The notes under the pieces are model-generated. The model saw only the letters and a list, made by a program, of their open reading frames with translations, had not been told where the DNA came from and searched no databases. Below are positions 1-8,426 of a stretch of 64,000 nucleotides of DNA, in pieces. Source of the DNA: PALSA-243 sp963743705 (GTDB taxonomy: Bacteria; Acidobacteriota; Terriglobia; Bryobacterales; Bryobacteraceae); assembly GCA_963743705.1 (NCBI GenBank), contig CAVUQS010000010.1, positions 124,001-188,000 on the forward strand. The letters run 5' to 3'. The stretch's first letter is position 1, and each line of letters starts with the position of its first letter. The translations under genes were made by a program, and so were the position numbers.

Positions 1-464
1 CTGGTGTAATAAGCGTCTACTACGAGGCGGCGCGCCCAATCGAAGAAGAGGATGCCCGCGGCGAGTTCCGGCGAACTGTTCTCGCGGAATGCGATCAGAT
101 CGAGCAGGGCTTTTTGCTGGTCGTGCGATGCGCTTATGAAGTCTTTGCCCTCGGCGCGCTTCCGCATCGTGTCATCGATCCAGGCAAGGCCGCCGGTGAA
201 GATCACTTTCATATCGTCCGTGCCATGGCAGAGGAAATCGATGAATTGGGCCGAGCCATTGGCGTGCGCGCCGGGTACGATCCACTCCGCGAGCGCATCG
301 AGCGTGGCGTATTCGTGAGGGGTCAGCGCCTTCGGCGCGAAGGCGGCTGCGTGCGTGGCGGCCGGCGCTTGCTGTGCATCGAGCAGGCCTTCGCCGGCGG
401 CAGCCAACCCCATGCCGGCTCCGAGTTGGACTAGCGCCGCGCGGCGCGAGAATCCGTTAGACAT
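1..464 (-). CDS. Gluconate 2-dehydrogenase subunit 3 family protein, Tat-exported (3' end outside window)
   Basis: The reading frame starts at the ATG at 464 and runs off the left edge, so about 154 residues are visible. The N-terminus carries a twin-arginine signal (SRRAALVQLG, residues 6-15) followed by a hydrophobic Ala/Gly stretch. The mature part begins with a LTPHEYATLDALAEWIVPG segment typical of the small subunit of membrane-linked sugar dehydrogenases (gluconate 2-dehydrogenase subunit 3 family). The ATG overlaps the stop of the upstream GMC gene (ATGTCTAA), so the two are translationally coupled. In this family the small subunit carries the Tat signal and exports the flavin subunit with it. 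The partner here has no signal of its own, which fits. The substrate cannot be read from the sequence. Confidence 0.82.
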   Translation of the reverse strand, partial: MSNGFSRRAALVQLGAGMGLAAAGEGLLDAQQAPAATHAAAFAPKALTPHEYATLDALAEWIVPGAHANGSAQFIDFLCHGTDDMKVIFTGGLAWIDDTMRKRAEGKDFISASHDQQKALLDLIAFRENSSPELAAGILFFDWARRLVVDAYYT

Positions 465-2169
465 TGCCTTTCCTCATTTCTTCCGCCAAATACTCGGACG
501 CGCGCCACGAGAACGCGACAATACTCAAGGTCACGTTCTTATCCGGATTGCTAACAAACGGCGCGGCATCGCACACGAAGAGATTCTTCACTTCGTGCGC
601 CTGGCAATACTTGTTGAGCACCGAAGTCTTTGGGTCAGCGCCCATGCGCACGGAACCGGCTTCGTGAATGATGCTGCCGCCGGGTAAGATCGACGCCTTG
701 GAATCGAACGGCTGGTTGCTAACCCGGCCGCCCATCGTCTCGATGATCGAGGCGAAGGTCCGGTGCATGTGCTTTACCTGGTTGTACTCGGCGTCGCTCC
801 ATTGGAAATGGAAGCGCAGCACCGGGATGCCCCACTGGTCCACGCGCTCGGGATCGATTTCGCAATAGCTGTTCTTGTTGGGAATCATTTCGCCGCGGCC
901 GGCGAAGCCGATGCTGGTGCCGAACTCCTCGTGGATTCGCTCCTTAAGCTTCTGTCCGTAGCCCTGATTGCGCGCGCAGACCCCGGCGAAAGTGCCCAGT
1001 TGAGGCATCCCCGGGCCGCCTCCGATTTCAATGTGATAACCGCGTGGAAAATCCTTCGCCTTGTCGCCGTAGAGCCACCAGGGCATGTAGACGTGCATGC
1101 CGCCAATGCCATCCGAGTTGTGCCTAGGCATGCCGGCCATTGCCGGGATGTAGCCGCTCATGCTGTAGCCGACAGTGTCCGTGAGGTAACGGCCCAACAT
1201 GCCGCTCGAATTGGCCAGGCCGTTCGAAAACCGCTGCGATTTCGAGTTCATTAACAAGCGCGCCGATTCGCAGGCGCTGGCCGCCACCACCACGGCGCGG
1301 CAGCGGATTTGCTTTTCCGTGCGAGTGGCCTTATCCACATACGAAACCGCGGTGACTTTGCCCGAAGCATCGGTGATCAGTTCGCGCGCCATCGCGCCGG
1401 TGATCACGGTGAGCTTGCCCGTCTTCATCGCCGGGAAAACCATGGCCTGGCTGGAGGAGAACGCCGAGGCTGTGAAGCAGCCACGGCCGCATTGCCCGCA
1501 ATAGTGGCAGGCGGCACGGCCGTTGATGGACTTGGTGAGCATCGCCATGCGCGAAGGAATCACCGGGATATTCAGTTTGGCGCAGGCTTTCTGTACCAGA
1601 CGCTCGTGCACGCGCGGCGCGATGGGCGGAAGAAAATTGCCGTCGGGCGCCGTGCGGATGCCTTCCTTGGTGCCAGTAACTCCGATGAAGCCTTCGGCCT
1701 TGTCGTAGTAGGGCGACATTTCCTGATACGTCACCGGCCAGGGGTCGCTGAGACCATCCTCAGGCTGAAAATCGTAATCGGAAAAGCGTAGCGAGATACG
1801 GCCGTAGTGGTTGGTGCGTCCGCCCAGGATGCGGGAACGAAACCATTGCCAGGTTTCGCCGAGCGCGACGGTGTAGGGCTCTCCGGGCACGTCCCAGTAG
1901 CCGTTGGGGGCGTTGAAATAGCCCCATTGCTGGCGGCCGAAATACGATTCGGCGTGCGAACCTGCGCCGCGATGGTCCACCTGATAGGGCCAGACGTGCT
2001 CCTTGAAATCCTTCTCGGGCGTCAGCATGGGACCGGCTTCGAGCAGTGCGACGCGGACGCCAGCGTCGGTCAACACCTTGACCGCTGTTCCACCACCGGC
2101 GCCGGAGCCGATGACCACGACGTCGAAAACCTGGGGCGTGCGTGCAACTTGAAACATGGTTACGTTCAT
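457..2169 (-). CDS. GMC family FAD-dependent sugar oxidoreductase (large subunit)
   Basis: A 570-residue flavoprotein. The FAD-binding Rossmann motif VVIGSGAGGG is at residues 18-27. The C-terminal GMC domain has the HEAGSVRMG segment and the NPDKNVTLSIVAFSWRASEY tail that place the catalytic His/Asn pair. A Cys-rich CHYCGQCGRGC cluster lies mid-protein and is usual in the gluconate dehydrogenase/glucoside 3-dehydrogenase branch of the family. There is no signal peptide; export probably occurs with the Tat-bearing small subunit whose start overlaps this stop. The frame stays open upstream to 2280, but the FAD motif would normally sit close to the N-terminus, so the start is placed at ATG 2169; ATG 2157 is equally possible. 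It likely oxidises a sugar or glycoside and passes electrons to the respiratory chain. Confidence 0.88.
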   Translation of the reverse strand: MNVTMFQVARTPQVFDVVVIGSGAGGGTAVKVLTDAGVRVALLEAGPMLTPEKDFKEHVWPYQVDHRGAGSHAESYFGRQQWGYFNAPNGYWDVPGEPYTVALGETWQWFRSRILGGRTNHYGRISLRFSDYDFQPEDGLSDPWPVTYQEMSPYYDKAEGFIGVTGTKEGIRTAPDGNFLPPIAPRVHERLVQKACAKLNIPVIPSRMAMLTKSINGRAACHYCGQCGRGCFTASAFSSSQAMVFPAMKTGKLTVITGAMARELITDASGKVTAVSYVDKATRTEKQIRCRAVVVAASACESARLLMNSKSQRFSNGLANSSGMLGRYLTDTVGYSMSGYIPAMAGMPRHNSDGIGGMHVYMPWWLYGDKAKDFPRGYHIEIGGGPGMPQLGTFAGVCARNQGYGQKLKERIHEEFGTSIGFAGRGEMIPNKNSYCEIDPERVDQWGIPVLRFHFQWSDAEYNQVKHMHRTFASIIETMGGRVSNQPFDSKASILPGGSIIHEAGSVRMGADPKTSVLNKYCQAHEVKNLFVCDAAPFVSNPDKNVTLSIVAFSWRASEYLAEEMRKGNV

Positions 2170-2195
2170 TCTACTGCGGAGTACAATCATCGAGG

Positions 2196-3089
2196 ATGCA
2201 ATCGATCGATCGCCGTTCGTTATTGGCAGGAGCGCTGGCCGCGTGTGCGCTGCCGCGGGTCGCGGCCGCCGCGCCGGCAAAGATGCGGCTGGGAATTATC
2301 CTGAGTATTTCGCCGGATCCGGAAGCCGCCATTCGCCGCGTGCACGAGCTGGGCTTTCCGACTTGCCAGGTGCACGTGGGCGACGCCCGCGACGCCACAG
2401 CTGCGAAGTTGCGGGCCGCGCTGGATCGCTACCAGGTGGAAGCGACGTCGGCGGTCTTTACCGGACCCGGCCGCGAAGTCTACGATTTTTACCACGGGCC
2501 GGAGACCATCGGATTCGTGCCGCGGGAAACTCGCGCCGCGCGCATAGCCCATGCGAAAGCCATCGCGGATTTCGCGCAGAAGGTGGGCATCGTGGCCATT
2601 CAGGGACATTGCGGGTTCATCCCGGAGAATCCCAACGATCCGGTGTACAAGGAAGCGGTGGACGCGATCCGCGAGGTGGCGGCCTACTGCAAAACGAAAG
2701 GCTTGAACCTGCGCTGCGAAACGGGCCAGGAGACGCCGATCACGCTGGTGCGGGCGATCCAGGATGTGGGCACAGGCAACGTGGGCGTGAATTTCGACGC
2801 GGCGAATTTGATTTTGTACGGCAAGGCGAATCCGGTGGATGCGGTGAGCGTGTTGGGGCCGTACATTCAGGGCGTACACGCGAAAGATGGCCTGTATCCC
2901 ACCGACGCGAAGAAGCTCGGCGTGGAAACGCCCATCGGGCAGGGCGCGGTGAATTGGCCGGCGCTGGTGGAAAAATTGAAGGCTGTCGGATACGTCAACC
3001 CGCTGACCATCGAACGCGAAATCAGCGGGCCCAAGCAGACGGCGGATATTGTGGCGGCCAAAGCGTATCTCGAGAAACTGATCGGATAG
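2196..3089 (+). CDS. Tat-exported sugar phosphate isomerase/epimerase-like TIM-barrel protein
   Basis: A 297-residue protein. Residues 1-28 form a twin-arginine signal (DRRSLLAGALAACALP) ending in an Ala-rich cleavage region. The rest is a xylose-isomerase-like TIM barrel (AP endonuclease 2 superfamily), with the metal-binding stretches RCETGQETP, NFDAANLILYG, GVHAKDG and a closing LTIEREISG. The start is the ATG at 2196, which begins exactly at the signal; an upstream in-frame ATG at 2142 would add residues inside the divergent GMC gene. The stop is 4 nt before the following Gfo/Idh gene, so the two form an operon, divergent from the GMC pair. Export suggests an oxidised (3-keto) sugar substrate rather than a phosphorylated one. 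That is inference from context. Confidence 0.85.
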   Translation: MQSIDRRSLLAGALAACALPRVAAAAPAKMRLGIILSISPDPEAAIRRVHELGFPTCQVHVGDARDATAAKLRAALDRYQVEATSAVFTGPGREVYDFYHGPETIGFVPRETRAARIAHAKAIADFAQKVGIVAIQGHCGFIPENPNDPVYKEAVDAIREVAAYCKTKGLNLRCETGQETPITLVRAIQDVGTGNVGVNFDAANLILYGKANPVDAVSVLGPYIQGVHAKDGLYPTDAKKLGVETPIGQGAVNWPALVEKLKAVGYVNPLTIEREISGPKQTADIVAAKAYLEKLIG

Positions 3090-3093
3090 ACAT

Positions 3094-4275
3094 ATGAGCG
3101 ATCGCCGGAATTTTCTTCAAACGTTGGGGACGGCGGCTATCGTCGCGCCTCAACTCGTGCGTGGATCGGCGGCCAATTCGGCGGTGCGCGTGGGTTTGCT
3201 GGGCTGCGGCAACCGCGGCATGACGCACGCTAACAACATCACGAAATTCACGGATGCGCGCATGCTGGCATTCGCCGATCTGTATCAGGATAAGCTCGAC
3301 CGCGCGCGCCAGCGCTATCCGGACGCGACTGCGGGGTTTGTGGGCCCGAAGGCCTATGAGCAATTGGCGGAATCGAAAGACATCGACGCCATTGTGATCG
3401 CGACGCCGGCGTATCTGCATCCGGAGCATCTTGCGGCGGTAGTGGCAGCGGGAAAGCATGTCTATTGCGAGAAGCCGGTGGCGGTGGATGTCGCCGGTAC
3501 AAAGAAGGTGCTCGAGATCGGCCGCAAGGCCGAGGGACGTTTGAGCCTCGATGTGGGATTTCAGATTCGTTCGGCGCCGCCGTTCGTCGAGCTGGTGAAG
3601 CGGATCCATGAAGGCGCGCTGGGCGAGATCGTCTGCGGCGCGGCGTATTATTATTGCCCGCTGCCGGACTATGCGCCGTATCCCAACGCGTCGCCGGAAG
3701 AGCTGCGCATACGCCACTGGCTGCAGGATCGCGCGTATTCGGGCGACATCATCGTCGAGCAGAACATTCACGCCATCGATATCTGCAATTGGGTGCTGAA
3801 CGCGCATCCCGTGAAGGCGGTGGGCGCCGGCTCGCGCGCCGGGCGTACGCTGCCGGGTGACGATATTTATTCGCACTTCGATGTGATCTATCACTATCCG
3901 AATGGCGTGCATGTAAGCTTCAGCTCGGCGCAATTCGGCAAGGGCAAGTTCGACGTGAACGAGCGCTTCTTCGGCACGAAGGGGCAAGCGCAATCGCCGT
4001 ATTCCGGCGTGTTGGGAATCGTTGGCGATTCCGCGTGGACGTGGACCGGCAGCGAATCCGGGCAGGGCGCGGAATTTTCCGCATCGGGCACATTCACCGA
4101 TAACTTGGCGCAGGCGGATTCGGAGAAGCAGAAAGGCTTCATCGCCAGCATCACCAGCGGTCAGTTCCACAATCAGGCGGCGGCAGGCGTGGAAACGGCG
4201 CTTACGGCGATGCTGGGACGGGAAGCAGCGTATCGCGGGCGCGAAATGACGTGGGAAGAGCTGCTGAAGAAGTAA
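3094..4275 (+). CDS. Tat-exported Gfo/Idh/MocA family oxidoreductase
   Basis: A 393-residue protein with a twin-arginine signal (SDRRNFLQTLG, residues 2-12). The dinucleotide-binding motif GLLGCGNRG follows at about residue 34, and the EKP motif (YCEKPVAVD) at about residue 125, where the lysine is the usual catalytic residue. The C-terminal alpha/beta domain is full length. Related exported enzymes such as glucose-fructose oxidoreductase keep NADP tightly bound, which explains how a nucleotide-dependent enzyme can work outside the cytoplasm. It starts 4 nt after the TIM-barrel gene. With the neighbouring GMC dehydrogenase it suggests sugar oxidation and rearrangement in the periplasm. Confidence 0.88.
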   Translation: MSDRRNFLQTLGTAAIVAPQLVRGSAANSAVRVGLLGCGNRGMTHANNITKFTDARMLAFADLYQDKLDRARQRYPDATAGFVGPKAYEQLAESKDIDAIVIATPAYLHPEHLAAVVAAGKHVYCEKPVAVDVAGTKKVLEIGRKAEGRLSLDVGFQIRSAPPFVELVKRIHEGALGEIVCGAAYYYCPLPDYAPYPNASPEELRIRHWLQDRAYSGDIIVEQNIHAIDICNWVLNAHPVKAVGAGSRAGRTLPGDDIYSHFDVIYHYPNGVHVSFSSAQFGKGKFDVNERFFGTKGQAQSPYSGVLGIVGDSAWTWTGSESGQGAEFSASGTFTDNLAQADSEKQKGFIASITSGQFHNQAAAGVETALTAMLGREAAYRGREMTWEELLKK

Positions 4276-4283
4276 GCCGAGAG

Positions 4284-4306
4284 GCGACAGGCCGGAGGCC
4301 CGTCGT
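4284..4306. terminator. Hairpin between convergent genes
   Basis: An imperfect palindrome with GGCC/GGCC at the core (4290-4293 with 4297-4300) and outer pairs extending to 4284/4306 around one mismatch. It occupies the 33-nt gap between the convergent Gfo/Idh and permease genes. There is no T-run, so it could end transcripts only as a weak or factor-assisted site in either direction. Confidence 0.35.
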
Positions 4307-4308
4307 AC

Positions 4309-5805
4309 TTATGCTTTCGCCAGGGTGCTGCGTTTGCGACTGAACGGAAAATAGATCGCCAAGCCGATAAAGAGCCAGACGAAGAAGCGGAGCCACGTCA
4401 GCAACGGCAAGCCCATCATCAGCACCAGGCAGCAGACGACCGAAATCATCGGAAACAGCGGCACCATGGGGCAGCGGAACGAGCGCGGACGATCCGGCTG
4501 TTTCTTGCGCAGCACGATCACGCTGATCGAGACCAGCACAAACGCGAACAACGTGCCGATGTTGGAAAGCTCGGCGAAGGTGTCGATATCCCAGATTCCA
4601 GCGGGAATTCCAACGACGAACCCGGCGATCCAGGTGCTGATATGCGGGGTGCGGAAGCGCTCGTGCACCACGGAAAACATCTTCGGCAGAAGCCGGTCGC
4701 GAGACATAGCGAACCAGATGCGCGCCTGGCCGTATTGATAGACCAGCAGCGACGAAATCATGCCCACGAGCGCGCCTGCCGTTACGATCAGCCGCAGGCG
4801 GTTATAGCCGAGGGCCTTGAGCGCGTCGGCCACGGGCGAATCGGTGCCTAGCGTTTTATAATTCGCGATTCCGGTGAGCACCAGCGACACCGAACCGTAG
4901 AGTATGGTGCAAACGATGAGCGTGGCGATGATCCCGAACGGCAGATCGCGCTGCGGCTTGCGGCATTCCTCGGCGGCGGTGGAGATGGAATCGAAGCCGA
5001 TGTAAGTAAAGAAGACGATGGAAGCGCCAGTGAGAACGCCGGGGAACCCATGTGGCGCGAAGGGATGCCAGTTGCCGGGTTTGATGGCGCCCATGGCTCC
5101 GACACAAAAAATCACGATGGCGCCGATCTTGATAGCCACCATCGCCATGTTAGTGTTGGCGCCTTCCTTCACGCCGCGCACAAGCACCCAGGTCACCAGC
5201 AGAGTAATTAGTAGAGCTGGAATGTTGAAGACTCCCGCAGGGCCGCCGGGCGCCGGAAACGGCGGATAGGCGAGCGCGGGCGGTAAGTGAAAGCCGAATA
5301 TGTTGTCGAACAGATCCTGCAAGTACGCGGAAAAGCCGACGGCCACGGACATGTTGGAGACGGCGTATTCGAGGATCAAATCCCAGCCGATGATCCACGC
5401 CACGATTTCACCCAAAATGGCGTATGCATAGGTGTAGGCGCTGCCCGCGATGGGGATCATCGAAGCCAGCTCGGCATAGCAGAGACCGGCGAAAAGGCAC
5501 GCAATCGCCACCAGAAGGAACGAGAGTGTGATGGCGGGCCCCGCGCCCGGGCGCCCGAGCTGCGAGGCGGCTTGCGAGCCATTCAGCACCAGATCGATCA
5601 CCGTGGAATTCAGGATCGACTTGATGGGGATGACTTTGCCCGCGGCCGCGGTGCCTGTGAGAGTGAAGATTCCGCTGCCGATCACCGCGCCGATGCCAAG
5701 GGCCGTGAGACTCCACGGCCCCAGCGTCTTGCGAAGACTCCGCTGGGGATCTTCGGACGCCGCAATCAGCTCGTCGATGCTCTTCGTGCGGAAGAGTTGG
5801 CTCAT
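4309..5805 (-). CDS. APC superfamily amino acid permease (cationic amino acid transporter-like)
   Basis: A 498-residue membrane protein with roughly 12-14 hydrophobic segments. The first transmembrane helix holds the APC signature GIGAVIGSGIFTLTG (about residues 36-50). The segment FFTYIGFDSISTAAEECRKP is characteristic of the cationic amino acid transporter subgroup. The N-terminus (LFRTKSIDELIAASED) matches the usual cytosolic lead-in of these permeases. It should import amino acids across the inner membrane by proton coupling or exchange; the substrate is not determined. The next gene on this strand, the small basic protein, ends 24 nt upstream, so co-transcription with pcrA is possible. 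Confidence 0.9.
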   Translation of the reverse strand: MSQLFRTKSIDELIAASEDPQRSLRKTLGPWSLTALGIGAVIGSGIFTLTGTAAAGKVIPIKSILNSTVIDLVLNGSQAASQLGRPGAGPAITLSFLLVAIACLFAGLCYAELASMIPIAGSAYTYAYAILGEIVAWIIGWDLILEYAVSNMSVAVGFSAYLQDLFDNIFGFHLPPALAYPPFPAPGGPAGVFNIPALLITLLVTWVLVRGVKEGANTNMAMVAIKIGAIVIFCVGAMGAIKPGNWHPFAPHGFPGVLTGASIVFFTYIGFDSISTAAEECRKPQRDLPFGIIATLIVCTILYGSVSLVLTGIANYKTLGTDSPVADALKALGYNRLRLIVTAGALVGMISSLLVYQYGQARIWFAMSRDRLLPKMFSVVHERFRTPHISTWIAGFVVGIPAGIWDIDTFAELSNIGTLFAFVLVSISVIVLRKKQPDRPRSFRCPMVPLFPMISVVCCLVLMMGLPLLTWLRFFVWLFIGLAIYFPFSRKRSTLAKA

Positions 5806-5829
5806 GAAGAAGCCGGAGCGAAACCGCGA

Positions 5830-5988
5830 TTAGCGCTTACGCTGGCCTTGCGTCTGATGACGAATCTTCTTCTTCATCGAGCCGCGCGCCACGCCTGCCG
5901 CGCGCTTAGCTTTCGGAGCCGCCTTCTTGCGCGCCACGCGCTTGACTTTCTTGCGCTCCACCTTGTCGGTAACGTTCTTTGTATTCAT
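5830..5988 (-). CDS. Small Lys/Arg-rich basic protein coupled to pcrA
   Basis: A 52-codon frame from the ATG at 5988 to a TAA at 5830-5832. The product is extremely basic: about 24 of its 52 residues are Lys or Arg, with runs such as ERKKVKRVARKKAAPKAKR. The ATG overlaps the pcrA stop by one base (TGATG), a classic termination-reinitiation junction, so it is translated from the helicase message. No family was recognised. The composition suggests a nucleic-acid- or ribosome-binding peptide. It resembles the Lys/Ala-rich tails of histone H1-like bacterial proteins only in composition. Its existence rests on the coupling and the clean start and stop. Confidence 0.6.
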   Translation of the reverse strand: MNTKNVTDKVERKKVKRVARKKAAPKAKRAAGVARGSMKKKIRHQTQGQRKR

Positions 5989-8357
5989 CAGTCTCGTTTT
6001 AATCCTGCGTATTTTTCAACTAGTTTTTTCAACCCGAAACGGGGAAAGTTCACTGTGATCTTAGCATCATCGCCCTCGCCTTCGCGCCGTACCACGGTGC
6101 CGGTTCCATACTTCGGATGGTTGACCGTTGCGCCGGTGCGCGCTCCTCTGCGAGGCGTCGGGGGAGCGGTGGGAAGCGGCTTGGCGGCGATGGGCGGCCG
6201 CGGCAACTGCGAAGCCGGTTGCGGCGGGGTTCCCGGGCGCTGCTGCTGTTGCGGTGGAGCCCCGGTCCGGCTGAATTGCATGCCGCGGTCGCCGAAGAAC
6301 TGGGAGATGTTGTCGAGGGAGTTATATGTCTTGCCGGTAAACGTACTGCGGCGCGCAGCCTGGCGCACGTCATGACGTTCCCCGTGCAGGTTGATCTCGC
6401 CGGGCGCCTGCTCCTGCGGGCCCATGTTGGCGACGAGATGCTCCGGGACCTCGCCCAGGAACCAGGAAGGCGTGGAGCGTTCGGCATCGCCGCCGCCAAA
6501 GCGACGCCGATACTTGGCCCAGGTGAGAATCAGCCGTTTGCGCGCGCGCGTCATGCCCACATAGCAGAGACGCCGCTCTTCTTCCATGGCGTCCGGCGAG
6601 TTCAAAGAACGGCTGTGCGGGAAGAGCCCATTTTCCAGGCCGGAGATGAACACCACGGGGAATTCCAGGCCCTTGGCGTTGTGCATCGTCATCAAGGTGA
6701 CGGGCGAACGTTCGTCGACATCGTCGGCATCAGACACCAGCGCCACGTGATCCAGAAAATCGGAGAGGCTTTCGCCGCGCTCGGCGGCTTCCGCCGCGGC
6801 GTTGATCAATTCCTCCAGGTTTTCGAGACGCGTTTCCGATTCGGGCGTTTTTTCCGCCTGCAGCATACGGCGGTAACCGGTGCGATCGAGGATGAACTTG
6901 ATGAGATCGGGCAGCGGCGAAGAAAGCGCCACCAGAGAGGTTTCCTGAATCAGGTTGCGGAACGTCACCAGCGCCGATTGCGAACGCGTCGAGAGCCCTT
7001 CGCCGGAAATGATGCGCTCGATGGCATTCCAAAGATTGGTGCCGGTGTCGCGAGCCAGCTTTTCGATCTGCTCCACCGTGGTGCGGCCAATGCCGCGGGC
7101 GGGCGTGTTGATGATGCGCATCAGGGCAACGGAATCGGTGGTGGAAGCGGTCAGCTTGAGATACGCCACCATGTCTTTGATTTCCGCGCGCTGATAGAAA
7201 CTGAAGCCGCCGACCACGTTGTATTTGCGACCGTAGCGGCGCAGGGCTTCTTCAATCTGACGCGATTGCGAATTGGTACGGTAGAGAACCGCGACGTGAT
7301 CGTCGGGGTTGGCGCCTATGTGTTTCTCGATGGTGTCGGCGATGAAGAGGGCTTCGTTCTCTGCGTCGTATCCGGCGTAGAGGCCGATCATGGAGCCGGC
7401 TTCGGCTTCGGTCCACAGCTTTTTGCCCTTGCGCGCTTTGTTGTTTTCGACAACGGCGCCGGCGGCGGCGAGAATGTTCTTCGTCGAGCGGTAATTCTGC
7501 TCCAGGCGAATCACCTTGGCGTCCGGAAAATCGTGCTCGAAATCGAGAATGTTGCGGAGATCGGCGCCGCGCCAACTGTAGATCGATTGATCTTCGTCGC
7601 CCACGACGCAGATGTTCCGATGCTGCTCGGTAAGCAGGCGCATCAGCTCGTATTGGCTGCGATTGGTGTCCTGATACTCGTCGATCATGACGTAGCTCAG
7701 GCGGCGATTCCAGGTTTCGCGCGTGGCGTCGTCATGGCGCAGCAGGCGCACGGCTTCCAAAAGCAGATCGTCAAAATCGAGCGCGTTGGCGTTGCGCAGC
7801 GCCTTCTCATACTCTTCGTAGAGTGCGGCGATGGCCTCGGTTTCTTTGTTGACGGCGGCTTTGTAGACGTCCGACGGCGACTGCTTGGTGTTCTTGGCCT
7901 GGCTGATGCGCGACAGCGCCGCGCGGTATTGCATGAATTCTTTTTCTTCGAAGCCCAGCGCGCGATAGGAGGTCTTGATGATGTTGAGTTGATCTTCGTC
8001 GTCGTAGATGGTGAAGCGGCGGGTGAAGCCCGGCCGGACCCGCGAAAGCGGATCGCCATCGCGGCGCAGCAGGCGCACGCAGAACGAATGAAAGGTCGAG
8101 ACGTTGGGTTCGGAATCGAGATGCGCATCCGCCAAAAGCGCGTTGACGCGCTCTCGCATTTCGGACGCTGCTTTATTAGTGAAAGTGACGGCAAGAACCG
8201 CAGAGGGCGGCACGCGCCGCGCCGTGACAATGTGGGCGATGCGATGAGTGATGACGCGCGTTTTACCGCTGCCCGCGCCTGCCAAAATGAGCAACGGCCC
8301 TTCCGTATGGCTCACCGCTTCGCGCTGTTGGGGGTTGAGCCCTTTAAGGAAATCCAT
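5988..8357 (-). CDS. pcrA: ATP-dependent DNA helicase UvrD/PcrA
   Basis: A 789-residue superfamily 1A helicase. Walker A is GAGSGKT (residues 27-33). The other motifs follow in order: DEYQDTN (II), GDEDQSIYSWRGA (III), LEQNYRST (IV), TMHNAKGLEFPVVF (V) and YVGMTRARKRL (VI). After a Pro/Gln-rich linker, the C-terminal 50 residues (VNHPKYGTGTVV onward) form the Tudor-like module that contacts RNA polymerase in UvrD/PcrA. The frame is open upstream to 8528, but the family N-terminus (MDFLKGLNPQQREAV) fixes the start at 8357. It unwinds DNA with 3'-to-5' polarity in nucleotide excision repair, mismatch repair and removal of stalled polymerase. The small basic protein follows at its stop. Confidence 0.95.
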   Translation of the reverse strand: MDFLKGLNPQQREAVSHTEGPLLILAGAGSGKTRVITHRIAHIVTARRVPPSAVLAVTFTNKAASEMRERVNALLADAHLDSEPNVSTFHSFCVRLLRRDGDPLSRVRPGFTRRFTIYDDEDQLNIIKTSYRALGFEEKEFMQYRAALSRISQAKNTKQSPSDVYKAAVNKETEAIAALYEEYEKALRNANALDFDDLLLEAVRLLRHDDATRETWNRRLSYVMIDEYQDTNRSQYELMRLLTEQHRNICVVGDEDQSIYSWRGADLRNILDFEHDFPDAKVIRLEQNYRSTKNILAAAGAVVENNKARKGKKLWTEAEAGSMIGLYAGYDAENEALFIADTIEKHIGANPDDHVAVLYRTNSQSRQIEEALRRYGRKYNVVGGFSFYQRAEIKDMVAYLKLTASTTDSVALMRIINTPARGIGRTTVEQIEKLARDTGTNLWNAIERIISGEGLSTRSQSALVTFRNLIQETSLVALSSPLPDLIKFILDRTGYRRMLQAEKTPESETRLENLEELINAAAEAAERGESLSDFLDHVALVSDADDVDERSPVTLMTMHNAKGLEFPVVFISGLENGLFPHSRSLNSPDAMEEERRLCYVGMTRARKRLILTWAKYRRRFGGGDAERSTPSWFLGEVPEHLVANMGPQEQAPGEINLHGERHDVRQAARRSTFTGKTYNSLDNISQFFGDRGMQFSRTGAPPQQQQRPGTPPQPASQLPRPPIAAKPLPTAPPTPRRGARTGATVNHPKYGTGTVVRREGEGDDAKITVNFPRFGLKKLVEKYAGLKRD

Positions 8358-8426
8358 TGAGCAGACAGTTGAAGTGTAGCAACTTGCGCGATGCCGCCGC
8401 CAGCCCGCTGTGATACTTTTATCTCC

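Noticed and set aside
3022..4170. A 382-codon minus-strand frame over the Gfo/Idh gene
   Set aside because: Antisense to a gene with a clear motif order; no start signal and Arg/His-rich composition.
6117..8360. A 747-codon frame antisense to pcrA
   Set aside because: It mirrors a fully conserved helicase gene; long antisense frames are common at this GC content, and its sequence shows no domain.
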